From contig CAMHQC010000006.1 in the NCBI GenBank assembly GCA_946187325.1, positions 1 through 64,000 of the forward strand: a stretch of 64,000 nt of DNA, written 5' to 3'. The first letter of the stretch is position 1. Each line of letters starts with the position of its first letter. Source of the stretch: an uncultured Clostridia bacterium. GTDB lineage: Bacteria; Bacillota; Clostridia; Oscillospirales; Acutalibacteraceae. The translations under genes were made by a program, and so were the position numbers. Under the pieces are notes generated by a model. The model ran no database searches. It saw only the letters and a program-made list of their open reading frames with translations, and was not told where the DNA came from. Shown here one piece after another: positions 7,922 through 16,509 of the stretch.

Positions 7922-8455
7922 ATGAAAAATATGGAGAATAATAATCAGAATTATAATCCCGAGAACAACGCCCGCCCCGCTCAGAGCTATGAGCCGCAGC
8001 CCGTTCAGGCACAGCCTGATCAGAACTTTGAGCCGCAGCCCGCTCAGGCACAGTCTGCTCAGAATTTTGAACCCCAGCCTGCTCCGAATTATACTCAGCA
8101 GTCCAATCAGGTTTATGAAGCTCAGCCTTTCCGGCCTCAGACTCAGGTTAATCAGAGTAATAACGAGCCTAAGGCTATCGCTTCGCTTATCTGCGGTATT
8201 GTGTCTATAGTATGCTGTTGTTCGGTTGTTTTAGGTCTCGGCTCGGGTGTAGCCGCGATTATCACAGGTGTTTTATCCAGAAAAACTAAGCCTGAGAATA
8301 ACACAATGGCAAACGTGGGTCTTATTTTAGGTATAGTAGGCGTTGTGTTCTCGATTGCAGCTATTATTTTTTATGTTATTGGAATAATTAATAACAGCAA
8401 TCATCCCCAGACGATTGCGTATTCTACGCAAGATTTTCCTCCTTATTTCAATTGA
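7922..8455 (+). CDS. DUF4190-like small membrane protein with a Pro/Gln-rich repeat N-terminus
   Basis: 177 residues; AGGAGG lies before the ATG. Residues 10-80 are low-complexity repeats (FEPQPAQAQ-like units), probably disordered and cytoplasmic. Residues 88-160 contain two membrane helices (AIASLICGIVSIVCCCSVVLG and VGLILGIVGVVFSIAAIIFY) separated by a Gly-rich turn and a short charged loop SRKTKPENN, the DUF4190 layout. The function of this family is unknown. It has its own promoter and stands alone. Family assignment is by layout and fairly confident. Confidence 0.8.
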   Translation: MKNMENNNQNYNPENNARPAQSYEPQPVQAQPDQNFEPQPAQAQSAQNFEPQPAPNYTQQSNQVYEAQPFRPQTQVNQSNNEPKAIASLICGIVSIVCCCSVVLGLGSGVAAIITGVLSRKTKPENNTMANVGLILGIVGVVFSIAAIIFYVIGIINNSNHPQTIAYSTQDFPPYFN

Positions 8456-8486
8456 TATTTTTAGGATAAAGTAAAGGAATCTCAAA

Positions 8487-8551
8487 GGGGTCGGTCCAAA
8501 ACAAGTTTTGAGCCGGCCCCGAGTTGTAAGTGTGAAGTGGTAAGCGGGAAG
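8487..8551 (+). repeat. Dispersed intergenic stem-loop repeat, copy 1
   Basis: A GGGGTCGGTCCAAAAC...GTTTTGAGCCGGCCCC hairpin followed by GAGTTGTAAGTGTGAAG. An inverted copy lies at 16437-16500, nearly identical over about 60 bases. The rest of 8552-8746 shows no gene. Confidence 0.75.
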
Positions 8552-8746
8552 TCGTTTTCAGGAAAACAATCAGTAAAAGACCGACGATAGACAGCGTCTA
8601 AAAAGTTGTTTTTTTAACTTTCGTTTTTTTAAATTTTCTTACCACTTATCACTTTCCATTTCAAACTGTTGTTGCAGCTTTTTAACTGAGGGGTGACTTT
8701 CTTTGAATTATGAGCCGCCCTCTTTTGAACTTTAATAAGTGTTTTT

Positions 8747-9154
8747 ATGGTTAAATTAAAAAACGTAAAACTGAAAAGAATAATCGTCTGCGCGGCTCCG
8801 TTTATATTATTAGCGCTATTGGCTTTAGGGGCTTTGTTTGTAGTGCGGTTTATAACCCTGCCCGAGTGTTTTTATCACCGCAATCTGCATTTTTATTGCC
8901 CCGGCTGCGGAATGACCCGCGCGGTAGAGGCGCTTTTAAAGGGCGATATTCTGCTTTCGTTGAGGAACAATATTATGTTAATCGGCGGGCTGATTTTAGG
9001 CGCTTCTTATTACATAGGGTACATATCTAGAGTTTTCGGCAAGAGCTTCCGAATAAGCTTTATCTATAAACCAACTTTTATTTATTCACTTCTGGGGGTA
9101 TTGGCGGTATATTATACAGCGAGAAATTTTATCCCCGCAATCGCTCCCGTGTAA
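8747..9154 (+). CDS. DUF2752 membrane protein
   Basis: 135 residues with about three hydrophobic helices. The family hallmark FYCPGCGMTRAVEALLKGD lies between the first and second helices (about residues 47-67). DUF2752 proteins are small membrane proteins of unknown function with a conserved CPxCG motif. The ribosome site is weak. It may be expressed with the DUF4190-like gene upstream, but nearly 300 bases separate them. Confidence 0.85.
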   Translation: MVKLKNVKLKRIIVCAAPFILLALLALGALFVVRFITLPECFYHRNLHFYCPGCGMTRAVEALLKGDILLSLRNNIMLIGGLILGASYYIGYISRVFGKSFRISFIYKPTFIYSLLGVLAVYYTARNFIPAIAPV

Positions 9155-9237
9155 CTAAATCTTTCAAGGCGTCGGTAAATTACGGCGCCTTATTGTTTTA
9201 TTCTACGAAATATGATATTATTCTTACGGGTGAAACT

Positions 9238-10074
9238 ATGAATAAGATAAAGCTTATAGGAATAGATTTAGACGGCACCGCCCTCAACAGCGAAAAAAAG
9301 CTTACCGAAAGGAACAAAAAGGTATTCTCTTACTGTAAAGAAAAGGGAATATACGTAGTTCCCGTTACGGGCAGACCTTATTCGGGCATTTACGAGGAAT
9401 ACAAGCGCGGTATGCTGTGCGATTACACGATTAATACCAACGGCGCGGCGGTTATGGAGGTTAAAAGCGATAAGCGTATTATCTCCCATACTATGAACGA
9501 TAAAACCTCGCTCGAGGTTATGGATATTCTCGGGAATTTCGATTGTTACTACGGTATGTTTTACGACGGTTACGGCTATTTAAAGCCGTCCGATTTAGAA
9601 AACGAGAAAAATAAGTATAAGAACACGCCCCTGTTCGAGTATATTTCACGGACGAGAAAAACCGTGGATGATCACTACGAGCTTATCAAAAAAATCCGCA
9701 AGTGCGACAATATATACGTAATCGCTAAAAACGGCAAAATACGTTCCGAAATATGCGAGTCTATCGGTAACGTGTCCGATATATATTTTACCTGTTCCGA
9801 TTATAACGACGTTGAAATCGGCGGTAACTGTTCCAAGGGCAGAACTCTTATTGAGCTTGCCGAATATCTAGGTATAGATAAAAGCGGGGTTATGGCGATA
9901 GGCGACAGCGGTAACGACATAAAAATGCTAGAATCCGCGGGAGTTTCCGTAGCTATGGAAAACGCCGACGAAAGAGTAAAGTCGGTTTGCGGTTTTGTTA
10001 CAAAGTCGTGCGAGGACAGCGGAGTCGCTTACGCTATAGAAAAAATTGTGTTTAACGGAGATAAAGTGTTGTAA
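9238..10074 (+). CDS. Cof-type HAD-IIB hydrolase (sugar or nucleotide phosphatase)
   Basis: 278 residues from the ATG at 9238. The track start at 9193 adds 15 residues that do not belong to the family. HAD motif I is GIDLDGTALNS, motif II PVTGRPY, the conserved Lys is in CSKGRTLIEL, and motif IV is AIGDSGNDIKML. The cap is of the C2 type, as in Cof/YkrA/YidA phosphatases acting on phosphorylated sugars, pyridoxal phosphate or nucleotides; the substrate cannot be told. It lies 18 bases upstream of the CmpB-like gene and may be co-transcribed with it. Confidence 0.9.
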   Translation: MNKIKLIGIDLDGTALNSEKKLTERNKKVFSYCKEKGIYVVPVTGRPYSGIYEEYKRGMLCDYTINTNGAAVMEVKSDKRIISHTMNDKTSLEVMDILGNFDCYYGMFYDGYGYLKPSDLENEKNKYKNTPLFEYISRTRKTVDDHYELIKKIRKCDNIYVIAKNGKIRSEICESIGNVSDIYFTCSDYNDVEIGGNCSKGRTLIELAEYLGIDKSGVMAIGDSGNDIKMLESAGVSVAMENADERVKSVCGFVTKSCEDSGVAYAIEKIVFNGDKVL

Positions 10075-10092
10075 TACACTTATGTATGTATT

Positions 10093-11532
10093 ATGGTTTA
10101 CTTAACAAATTTACTGTGGGTATTCGTAACCTTTTCCTTTTTAGGATGGCTTTTACAGTTTATCCCCGGAAGTATAAGAAAACGCAGACCTGTCAACCCG
10201 GGTTTTATAACGCTTCCGTTTTTTCCGTCGAACGGTATCGGAATGATTCTTGTTTTTATACTTTTTTACAATATTGAGAACTACTTTATCTCGTTCGTCG
10301 CTTCGGCGTTATTGTTGACTTTGTATAAATACGTTTTATCGAACATTTTTGAGCGTTCTTTCGGGTTTAAATGGAAGGATTATTCTAAAAAGCGTTTCAA
10401 TATTAACGGTTACGTAAGCGTATGGGAACCGTTCGTTTACGGAGCGGTCGGTTTTGTGTCTGTACGCTTCGTGATATGCCCCGCACTCAGTTTATTATCG
10501 GGGTTACCGTTATGGTTAGCTTTTCTTATTCCCGCGGTAATTACGGGAATGATTTTAACCGACTGTATTATCTCGCTTATAACCGTCGTTAGTCTTTGGA
10601 AAAACCTAAAAAAGATGAAAAACATCTCCGAGTTAATCGGAAAAGACAAGAGCTCTATTCCCGACAGGGAGCTTAGGAAAAGCTACGAACGGCGTATTTT
10701 AAAAAGCAAGCGTTTTAGGCTTAGACTTGTAAAAGCCTTCCCCGATATGCAGTCGCTCAATTACGAAAAACAGCTCCAGGATATAAAAAAGCAGTTCGAT
10801 ATTATTAGGGAACGTAATAACGAAACCTACGAGAGAAAAATCGAAAATGAGGTTGAAAAGCCCTTCGCTTTCGGACTTTGCTTTTCTAAGCTTTTTTGGC
10901 TGTTTTTTATCGGGAGCTTATTCGGTACTGTTTTAGAAACTGTATGGGGATTGATTATGGACGGCTGTTTCCAGATGCGCGTCGGAATGGTCGCGGGTCC
11001 GTTTATTCCCGTTTACGGCGGGGGAGCGGTCGCTATAACGCTCTGTCTTTATAAGCTCCATCGAAAAGGAGATTTAGTGGTTTACGCGGCTTCAGCCGCT
11101 ATCGGCGCTACTTTCGAGTATTTATGTTCATATTTCCAGGAGATGTTTTTGGGAACTATCAGCTGGGATTACAGCGATTCACCCTTTAACCTCGACGGAA
11201 GAACTAACCTCACTTACGCGTTGATTTGGGGATTTTTAGGGCTTGCGTGGCTGAGATACATTTACCCGTTTATGAGCCGTTTAATCGAAAAAATTCCCCA
11301 AAAGCCCGGAAGAATAATTACCGCTGTGTTGTGTGTGTTTATGGCGTTAGACGCGGTGTTTTCAGTTATAGCCGTTGTGAGAAAAAATCAGCGCGCCGAG
11401 CATATTCCGCCTAAAACCGTTATCGGCGAGACGGTGGACTATGTGTTTAACGACGATTATATGAATTTTGTATTCCCTAATATGAAAACTGCAAAAAATT
11501 TAAAAACTTATAATAAAAAGCTTGACAAATAA
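10093..11532 (+). CDS. Tandem CmpB-like (putative ABC permease family) membrane protein
   Basis: 479 residues with two related membrane halves. The second half (about 255-440) carries the family signature WDYSDSPFNLDGRTNLTYA. The first half (1-180) has the same plan with a diverged signature (WKDYSKKRFNINGYVSVW). A charged, probably coiled linker (about 185-255) joins them. The family is annotated as putative ABC permease, but its function is not established. Single-domain members are about 200-250 residues, so this is an internal duplication or fusion. It directly follows the HAD phosphatase gene. Confidence 0.8.
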   Translation: MVYLTNLLWVFVTFSFLGWLLQFIPGSIRKRRPVNPGFITLPFFPSNGIGMILVFILFYNIENYFISFVASALLLTLYKYVLSNIFERSFGFKWKDYSKKRFNINGYVSVWEPFVYGAVGFVSVRFVICPALSLLSGLPLWLAFLIPAVITGMILTDCIISLITVVSLWKNLKKMKNISELIGKDKSSIPDRELRKSYERRILKSKRFRLRLVKAFPDMQSLNYEKQLQDIKKQFDIIRERNNETYERKIENEVEKPFAFGLCFSKLFWLFFIGSLFGTVLETVWGLIMDGCFQMRVGMVAGPFIPVYGGGAVAITLCLYKLHRKGDLVVYAASAAIGATFEYLCSYFQEMFLGTISWDYSDSPFNLDGRTNLTYALIWGFLGLAWLRYIYPFMSRLIEKIPQKPGRIITAVLCVFMALDAVFSVIAVVRKNQRAEHIPPKTVIGETVDYVFNDDYMNFVFPNMKTAKNLKTYNKKLDK

Positions 11533-11603
11533 AAAACAAATGGTATAATAAATACAGTTAGTCTTTACTAACTATTGTACTAATCCCTTAAATTATTACT
11601 AAG

Positions 11604-11629
11604 ATCCCGCCTAAAAAGGCGGGATTTTA
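11604..11629 (+). terminator. Intrinsic terminator after the CmpB-like gene
   Basis: ATCCCGCC, loop TAAAAA, GGCGGGAT, then TTTT. Confidence 0.85.
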
Positions 11630-11677
11630 GTTGCTATAGAGTTTTATTTATGGTAAAATCAGACAGCAGGTGATAAT

Positions 11678-12232
11678 ATGGGATTGTTCCGTAAAAGAAA
11701 TATAAGTAAAAAGACGCTCAACGATATTAAACGTTACATAAGCGTGAATTATATTGATACTCCGGTTGCCTTCGCGGGCTCCGCTCCTAAACTCAAGAGT
11801 GAAGCGCCGCTTTGCGCGCCGTCTATGGCAGCTCCCGCTATGGATGATTTCAGCGAGGTAAAAGCCGGCAGAAATTTATCGGATATATTGGATAATCTCG
11901 ATGAGAGCTTTTGCGAGATGTTGTTTCGGAAAATCGACGAAAAGGGTATAACCGACGCCGAGTGCTATAAGAAAGCTGATATTGACCGAAAGCTTTTCTC
12001 TAAAATCCGAAGCAATCCTCTCTATAAGCCGTCCAAAAATACCGCGCTGGCTTTGGCTGTCGCCTTGGAGCTTGATTTAGACGAAACTAAAAGTCTGCTC
12101 GAAAAGGCAGGCTACGCCTTATCGCACAGCAGTAAATTCGATATTATTGTAGAATATTTTATTCTGAATAAGAATTATAATCTTATTGAAATAAATGAAG
12201 CTCTCTACGAATTTGACCAAAAGCTTCTTTAA
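11678..12232 (+). CDS. Conserved helical protein partnered with a VWA protein
   Basis: 184 residues; AGGTGAT site before the ATG. The C-terminal 115 residues form a helical domain with the stretches [10 protein letters not shown]-like (here [20 protein letters not shown]), [16 protein letters not shown] and [19 protein letters not shown] recognise this from a family common in Firmicutes beside VWA/TerY-like or macro-domain proteins; it resembles a helix-turn-helix fold, but DNA binding is unproven. The N-terminal 70 residues are variable with an Ala/Pro-rich linker. The VWA gene follows 104 bases later on the same strand, which supports a shared role. Confidence 0.65.
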   Translation: MGLFRKRNISKKTLNDIKRYISVNYIDTPVAFAGSAPKLKSEAPLCAPSMAAPAMDDFSEVKAGRNLSDILDNLDESFCEMLFRKIDEKGITDAECYKKADIDRKLFSKIRSNPLYKPSKNTALALAVALELDLDETKSLLEKAGYALSHSSKFDIIVEYFILNKNYNLIEINEALYEFDQKLL

Positions 12233-12284
12233 AAATGTCGCCTTATAAGCGACCATATCTGTGATTAACTCCGATATAATATAG

Positions 12285-12309
12285 CCGTAAGCTAAAGAAA
12301 CGCTTACGG
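12285..12309 (+). promoter_or_regulatory. Leader hairpin upstream of the VWA gene
   Basis: CCGTAAGC...GCTTACGG, eight-base stem with a 9-base loop, between a TATAAT-like -10 (12275) and the AGGAGG site. It may be an attenuator or stability element. Confidence 0.4.
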
Positions 12310-12336
12310 TTATTAATATATCAGGAGGACATTAAG

Positions 12337-12936
12337 ATGAAAAACAATATCACAGAATTAGTATTTATACTCGACCGCAGCGGTTCGATGGGCGGACTTG
12401 AGAGCGACACTATCGGCGGCTTTAACTCGCTGATTGAAAAGCAGAAGAAAGAGTACGGAAAATGCTTTGTAACTACCGTTCTTTTCGATAACCATATCGA
12501 AACCATACATGACAGAGTTGAGCTTTCCGAGATAAAAAAGCTCACCGAAAAGGAGTATTATGTAAGAGGATGTACGGCGCTTGTCGACGCTATCGGATAC
12601 AGCGTATCCCATATAGAAAATATCCATAAATACGCTCGCGCGGAAGACGTTCCCGAAAACACAATGTTTGTTATAATTACCGACGGAATGGAGAACGCGA
12701 GCCGTAAATACTCGAGCGCTGAGGTAAAGAGAAAAATCAAACAGCATAAGGAAAAGGACGGCTGGGAATTTCTTTTTATCGGGGCTAATATTGACGCTGT
12801 GGAAACCGCGGGGCATTTCGGTATAGAAGAGGAAAAAGCCGTCAACTATAACGCCGACCGTGAAGGCACCGACGTTGTGTATGAGTCAGTTGCCCGGGCG
12901 GTAGGTAAGGTGAGAGCCTGTGTTCCGTTAAGCTGA
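12337..12936 (+). CDS. von Willebrand factor A domain protein (TerY-like)
   Basis: 199 residues; strong CAGGAGGAC site. It is an intact VWA domain with the MIDAS motif ILDRSGSMGG at the start, the conserved Thr in VRGCTALVDAIG, and Asp in VIITDGMEN. VWA domains bind a metal and a protein ligand. Cytoplasmic single-domain members are often called TerY-like and occur with tellurite or stress gene sets, though no other Ter genes are here. There is no signal peptide. The upstream 184-residue gene is the likely partner. Confidence 0.9.
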   Translation: MKNNITELVFILDRSGSMGGLESDTIGGFNSLIEKQKKEYGKCFVTTVLFDNHIETIHDRVELSEIKKLTEKEYYVRGCTALVDAIGYSVSHIENIHKYARAEDVPENTMFVIITDGMENASRKYSSAEVKRKIKQHKEKDGWEFLFIGANIDAVETAGHFGIEEEKAVNYNADREGTDVVYESVARAVGKVRACVPLS

Positions 12937-13056
12937 GAATGGAAAAAGGATATCAACGCCGATTTCGAAAACCGTAAATAAACTTTTAACTATATTCGCG
13001 TACAAGCATAGTATATAGTATCCGCTGAGGCGGAAATACACAAAAAGGATTTTTGT

Positions 13057-13566
13057 ATGAATACTATTAATTGCTCGTGCGGAAAACCCGATAACTGCGG
13101 TTGTTGCGGATGCTGCAAAAGCTGTCAGTTTAATCCCTGCGCGGTAACCTGCGCTCCCGTGTGTGAATTAGGCGCCGACTACGCCTATATTTACAATACC
13201 GCGGCTCAGACCGTCGCGGCGGATACAGCCGTATCTTTCTCGGGAAACGGACTGCTTTCGGGTACTATTACCCATACCGCGGGAACCGCTGAAATCGTGA
13301 TCGGTAAAACAGGCGTTTATCTTATAAACACATTCGTTTCTCCGACAGGCGCCGCTCAGTTTACGGTTTATCGTAACGGTACAGCCGTAGAGGGTTCGAC
13401 CTACGCTTCGGATACCGCCTTTGACGGTAACGTTATAATCTCCGCCCAGATAGGCGACGTGCTCACTGTCGTTAATACGGGTACAGCCGAAATGACTCTC
13501 GAAGCCGAGGGTACGGCTCCCGAAGCTGTGGTGAACGGTGCCGTGACTATTACAAGACTATTTTAA
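13057..13566 (+). CDS. Cys-rich protein with a BclA/C1q-like jelly-roll C-terminus
   Basis: 169 residues; AAAGGA site. Residues 1-37 hold eleven to twelve cysteines (CGKPDNCGCCGCCKSCQ), as in some spore-coat or exosporium proteins. Residues 45-169 are a beta-rich domain similar to the C-terminal trimer domain of BclA-type proteins (GVYLINTFVSPTGAAQFTVY, ending in TITRLF). The collagen-like Gly-X-Y segment usual in that group is missing. No signal peptide is seen. A spore or cell-surface structural role is inferred. An intrinsic terminator follows. Confidence 0.7.
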   Translation: MNTINCSCGKPDNCGCCGCCKSCQFNPCAVTCAPVCELGADYAYIYNTAAQTVAADTAVSFSGNGLLSGTITHTAGTAEIVIGKTGVYLINTFVSPTGAAQFTVYRNGTAVEGSTYASDTAFDGNVIISAQIGDVLTVVNTGTAEMTLEAEGTAPEAVVNGAVTITRLF

Positions 13567-13586
13567 TTCTAAAATAGAATTAAATG

Positions 13587-13620
13587 AAACTCCGTGAATT
13601 GTTTTCGCGGAGTTTTTGAT
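13587..13620 (+). terminator. Intrinsic terminator
   Basis: AAACTCCG...CGGAGTTT followed by TTGATTTTTT. Confidence 0.85.
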
Positions 13621-13626
13621 TTTTTA

Positions 13627-13655
13627 TTGATTATTTTACACTTTTATATTACAAT
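13627..13655 (+). promoter_or_regulatory. Promoter of the Ig-like/cysteine-desulfurase fusion
   Basis: TTGATT, 17-base spacer, TACAAT, 37 bases before the ATG. Confidence 0.6.
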
Positions 13656-13691
13656 GTAGGCAATAAAAAATCTACCGAAGGAGATGACTAA

Positions 13692-16040
13692 ATGAAAAAC
13701 GCAAGAAGAATTTTAAGCGTGATTCTCTGCGCTGTTTTAGTGTGTTCCGTGTTTACTGTAAGCGTCGGCGCTAAAAAGAAAGCTAAGAGTTACGTAAAAA
13801 GCGTCAGTGTGAAAAGTAAGGCTGCTATTACTATTCCCGCCGGCAAGAAAACCGCGGTAAAATCCTATAAGGTAACCGTAAAGGTTAAAGGCAATGTTTC
13901 AAAGAAATTTACCGCTAAATCGAGCCAAGCTTCCGTAGCCTCGGTAAAGGTCAGCGGTACAAAGATTAAGGTTACAGCAAAAAAAGCGGGTTCGGCTAAA
14001 ATCACCGTTACCTCTAAGGCAAAGAACGCTTTGGGTAAAAAGCTCAAAAAAACTCTGAAAATCACAGTTAAAAAGGGCTTAATTCCTGCCTCGCTTGACG
14101 AGTATTATTACGATACTCATTTGAGCTATAGTGATTATGTTGAAGGCGCGGATATGTGGGGCGGTCATACAGCCGTAGAAGAGATGATCGTTGACGCGAA
14201 CAGCAAGGCTAAGTATTACGCGGCTACCGCTGATGCTTCCGTCGCGAAAACACTTGACGGCGGAAAAGTTATCGCGTCTTCCAAAGCGGGTTCAACCAAA
14301 GCCGATATTTTCGAGAATTTAAACGGCAAGGTAAGAAAACTCGGCACAATTAAAATATCCGTTAATCGCATTGATATGGCACAAGCCGCCGAAAATGTTC
14401 TTTTGGATTACGAGGATATAGATTTTTCTAATCTTTGGATTAAAGCTAACCTTGGTAAGACGGAGTTGAATCTCAAGAACCTCTATAAGAAAGTATTCGG
14501 CGAGAAAACGAAGTTTGCCGAGAGCGACTATTCTTTCAGCTTTATTCCGGATGACGAAAAAGTAGCTTCCGTAAATAAAGACGGTGTTATCACAGGCGTT
14601 AAAAACGGCTCGACTAATATCGAGACCGGTATAGAATTTTCGGACGGCTCCAAGGACGAGGAGCGTCCCTTTGTTAACGTTTCCGGTTTCGCGATTGAAA
14701 AGGTTGACGGCTACAGTATTGATAATATCAGAGAGTTCGTAGTCGGCTTAGATACTCCCGTAGAGCTTATCGACGGCACAACCACGCCTATGATTAACTT
14801 TGATAACGCCGCTACAACTCCCGCGCTCAAGGCGGTTAAGGACGCTATCGATAAGGAGCTTGAAATGTACGGTTCAATCGGACGCGGCTTCTCCCAGAAA
14901 TCCAACCACTCGACCGATATTTATAATAGTGTAAGGGATAAGGTTATCGATTTTCTCGGAGCCGACCCCGAAACCTATACCTGCTTCTATACTAACAGCA
15001 CAACCGACGGTCTCAATAAGCTCGCTTCCGCTCTTATCACAAGCAAGAACGACATAGTGCTCACCACAAGAATTGAGCACCACGCTAACGACTTGAGCTG
15101 GCGTGAAAGAGTAAATAAAGTGCTTTACGCCGAGGTTGATGAAAAGGGCAGAGTTATTTATGAGGATCTTGAAAAATTATTAAAGAATAATAAGGTGAAA
15201 ATTGTTTCTGTTTCAGCCGCGTCAAACGTTACAGGTTACGTAAACGACGTGCACAGAGTTGCTAAGCTTGCCCATAAGTACGGCGCTCAGCTCGTAGTAG
15301 ACGGCGCTCAGATTGTCGCCCACAGAAAATTCTCTATGCTCGGCGACTTAAACGACAGCACCGATGATATCGACTATATCGCGTTCTCGGCTCATAAGAT
15401 GTATTCGCCTTACGGCGGCGGAGCAGTTGTCGGTATTACAAAGGAGCTTAATAAGCATATGCCGACCTTCTACGGCGGCGGTACAATCAAGGTTGTAGGC
15501 GATTATTGGAGCGTATACAAAAACGCCCCCGCGGCTTATGAGGCGGGATCTCCGAACTATCCCGGCGTTGTCGGCTTAGGTAAGGCGATTGACGTCCTTT
15601 CGACAGTAGGCATGGATAAAATCGAAGCTCACGAAAAGGTTCTCAACCGCAAGATTATCGACGGACTTAAAAAGCTCCCGAACGTCATTCTTTACGGTGA
15701 TACCGAGAATATCGACGACAGGGTAGGTGTTGTTACCTTTAACTTCAGCGATATTAACAGCTACTATATCTCCGAGAAGCTCTCCGAGCTCGGCGGAGTA
15801 GCCACTCGCCGCGGCGCGTTCTGCGCTCATCCTTATGTATGGCGTCTTATGGGAATATCCGATGAGAAAGCGAAAAGCTTTGAAACCTGCACCGACGTAA
15901 ATACTGCCGGAATGGTGCGTGTAAGCTTCGGAATTTATAATAATGAGGAAGATGTTGATAAGTTCTTAGAGCTTATGCCAAAGGTTATGAAAGAAGCTAT
16001 GGAGGTTCAGAAAGTCAGCCCCGCGGAACCCGCGTACTAA
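13692..16040 (+). CDS. Exported Ig-like domain / class V aminotransferase (cysteine desulfurase-type) fusion
   Basis: 782 residues; GAAGGAG site. Residues 1-26 form a signal peptide (ILSVILCAVLVCSVFTVSVGA). Residues 30-130 are a Lys-rich Big_2-type domain (KKAGSAKITVTSKAK), and a second Ig-like part is near 270-320 (VASVNKDGVITGVKNGSTNI). From about 366 to 770 lies a complete fold-type I PLP enzyme: NFDNAATTP start, VVDGAQ (Asp538), Schiff-base Lys569 in FSAHKMYSPYGGG, and a Cys711 loop (RRGAFCAHPYV) matching the position of the SufS/CsdA active-site Cys. Such enzymes normally work in the cytosol on cysteine. Here the signal peptide puts it outside the cell or on the wall. The reaction is inferred; selenocysteine lyase or a related activity is an alternative. 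Confidence 0.85.
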   Translation: MKNARRILSVILCAVLVCSVFTVSVGAKKKAKSYVKSVSVKSKAAITIPAGKKTAVKSYKVTVKVKGNVSKKFTAKSSQASVASVKVSGTKIKVTAKKAGSAKITVTSKAKNALGKKLKKTLKITVKKGLIPASLDEYYYDTHLSYSDYVEGADMWGGHTAVEEMIVDANSKAKYYAATADASVAKTLDGGKVIASSKAGSTKADIFENLNGKVRKLGTIKISVNRIDMAQAAENVLLDYEDIDFSNLWIKANLGKTELNLKNLYKKVFGEKTKFAESDYSFSFIPDDEKVASVNKDGVITGVKNGSTNIETGIEFSDGSKDEERPFVNVSGFAIEKVDGYSIDNIREFVVGLDTPVELIDGTTTPMINFDNAATTPALKAVKDAIDKELEMYGSIGRGFSQKSNHSTDIYNSVRDKVIDFLGADPETYTCFYTNSTTDGLNKLASALITSKNDIVLTTRIEHHANDLSWRERVNKVLYAEVDEKGRVIYEDLEKLLKNNKVKIVSVSAASNVTGYVNDVHRVAKLAHKYGAQLVVDGAQIVAHRKFSMLGDLNDSTDDIDYIAFSAHKMYSPYGGGAVVGITKELNKHMPTFYGGGTIKVVGDYWSVYKNAPAAYEAGSPNYPGVVGLGKAIDVLSTVGMDKIEAHEKVLNRKIIDGLKKLPNVILYGDTENIDDRVGVVTFNFSDINSYYISEKLSELGGVATRRGAFCAHPYVWRLMGISDEKAKSFETCTDVNTAGMVRVSFGIYNNEEDVDKFLELMPKVMKEAMEVQKVSPAEPAY

Positions 16041-16058
16041 GAACTGCTAAGTAATAAA

Positions 16059-16090
16059 CCAGCCACTCTGTTTTCGCAGGGCGGCTGATT
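16059..16090 (+). terminator. Terminator-like hairpin after the PLP enzyme gene
   Basis: CAGCC...GGCTG with a partly paired CTCTG/CGCAGG inner stem, then ATTT. The T-run is weak. Confidence 0.5.
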
Positions 16091-16151
16091 TACGTCTATG
16101 TAGCTTTAGTGTGAAAGCTTACACTATTTCAGATTAGTATTACCCGCTCAG

Positions 16152-16287
16152 TTGCGCGCTGCGCGCAAGAGCTATGACAATTATTATGACAGATGACGGA
16201 TTGGTGACGGATGTAATTTTTTAATCCGTCACTCAAAAAACTCAGTATTTATCAGGGTTATAACCCTTAGTGACGGATGTGACGGAT
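16152..16287. repeat. Cluster of GTGACGGAT 9-mers and palindromes in non-coding DNA
   Basis: TTGCGCGC-T-GCGCGCAA (16152-16168); GTGACGGAT direct at 16204 and tandem at 16270 and 16279, inverted at 16224; palindrome GGGTTATAACCC near 16256. A GGAACACC...GGTGTTCC hairpin lies at about 16408-16429. No gene is seen from 16041 to 16509. The clustered 9-mers look like protein-binding sites of unknown purpose. Confidence 0.6.
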
Positions 16288-16436
16288 TAAATCGCGGAAA
16301 CTATATAACTATAAAAAAGAATATATTTTATTATAGTTTATAAACAATAGGAAACAATGTGTCATCTGTCACTGTGTAAACGTGCAATTTTGCTTTGTCA
16401 CAGTAGGGAACACCCTCCGCGGTGTTCCGAGGCGGG

Positions 16437-16500
16437 CTTCCCCCTTTCCGCTTCACACTTACAACTCAGGGCCGGCTCAAAACTTGTTTTGAGCCGGCCC
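16437..16500 (-). repeat. Dispersed intergenic stem-loop repeat, copy 2, serving as a terminator
   Basis: GGGCCGGCTCAAAAC...GTTTTGAGCCGGCCC, then GAGTTGTAAGTGTGAAG on the minus strand, matching 8487-8551. It lies directly downstream of the ABC transporter operon and probably ends its transcript, although it lacks a clean T-run. Confidence 0.75.
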
Positions 16501-16509
16501 TTGTTATAA

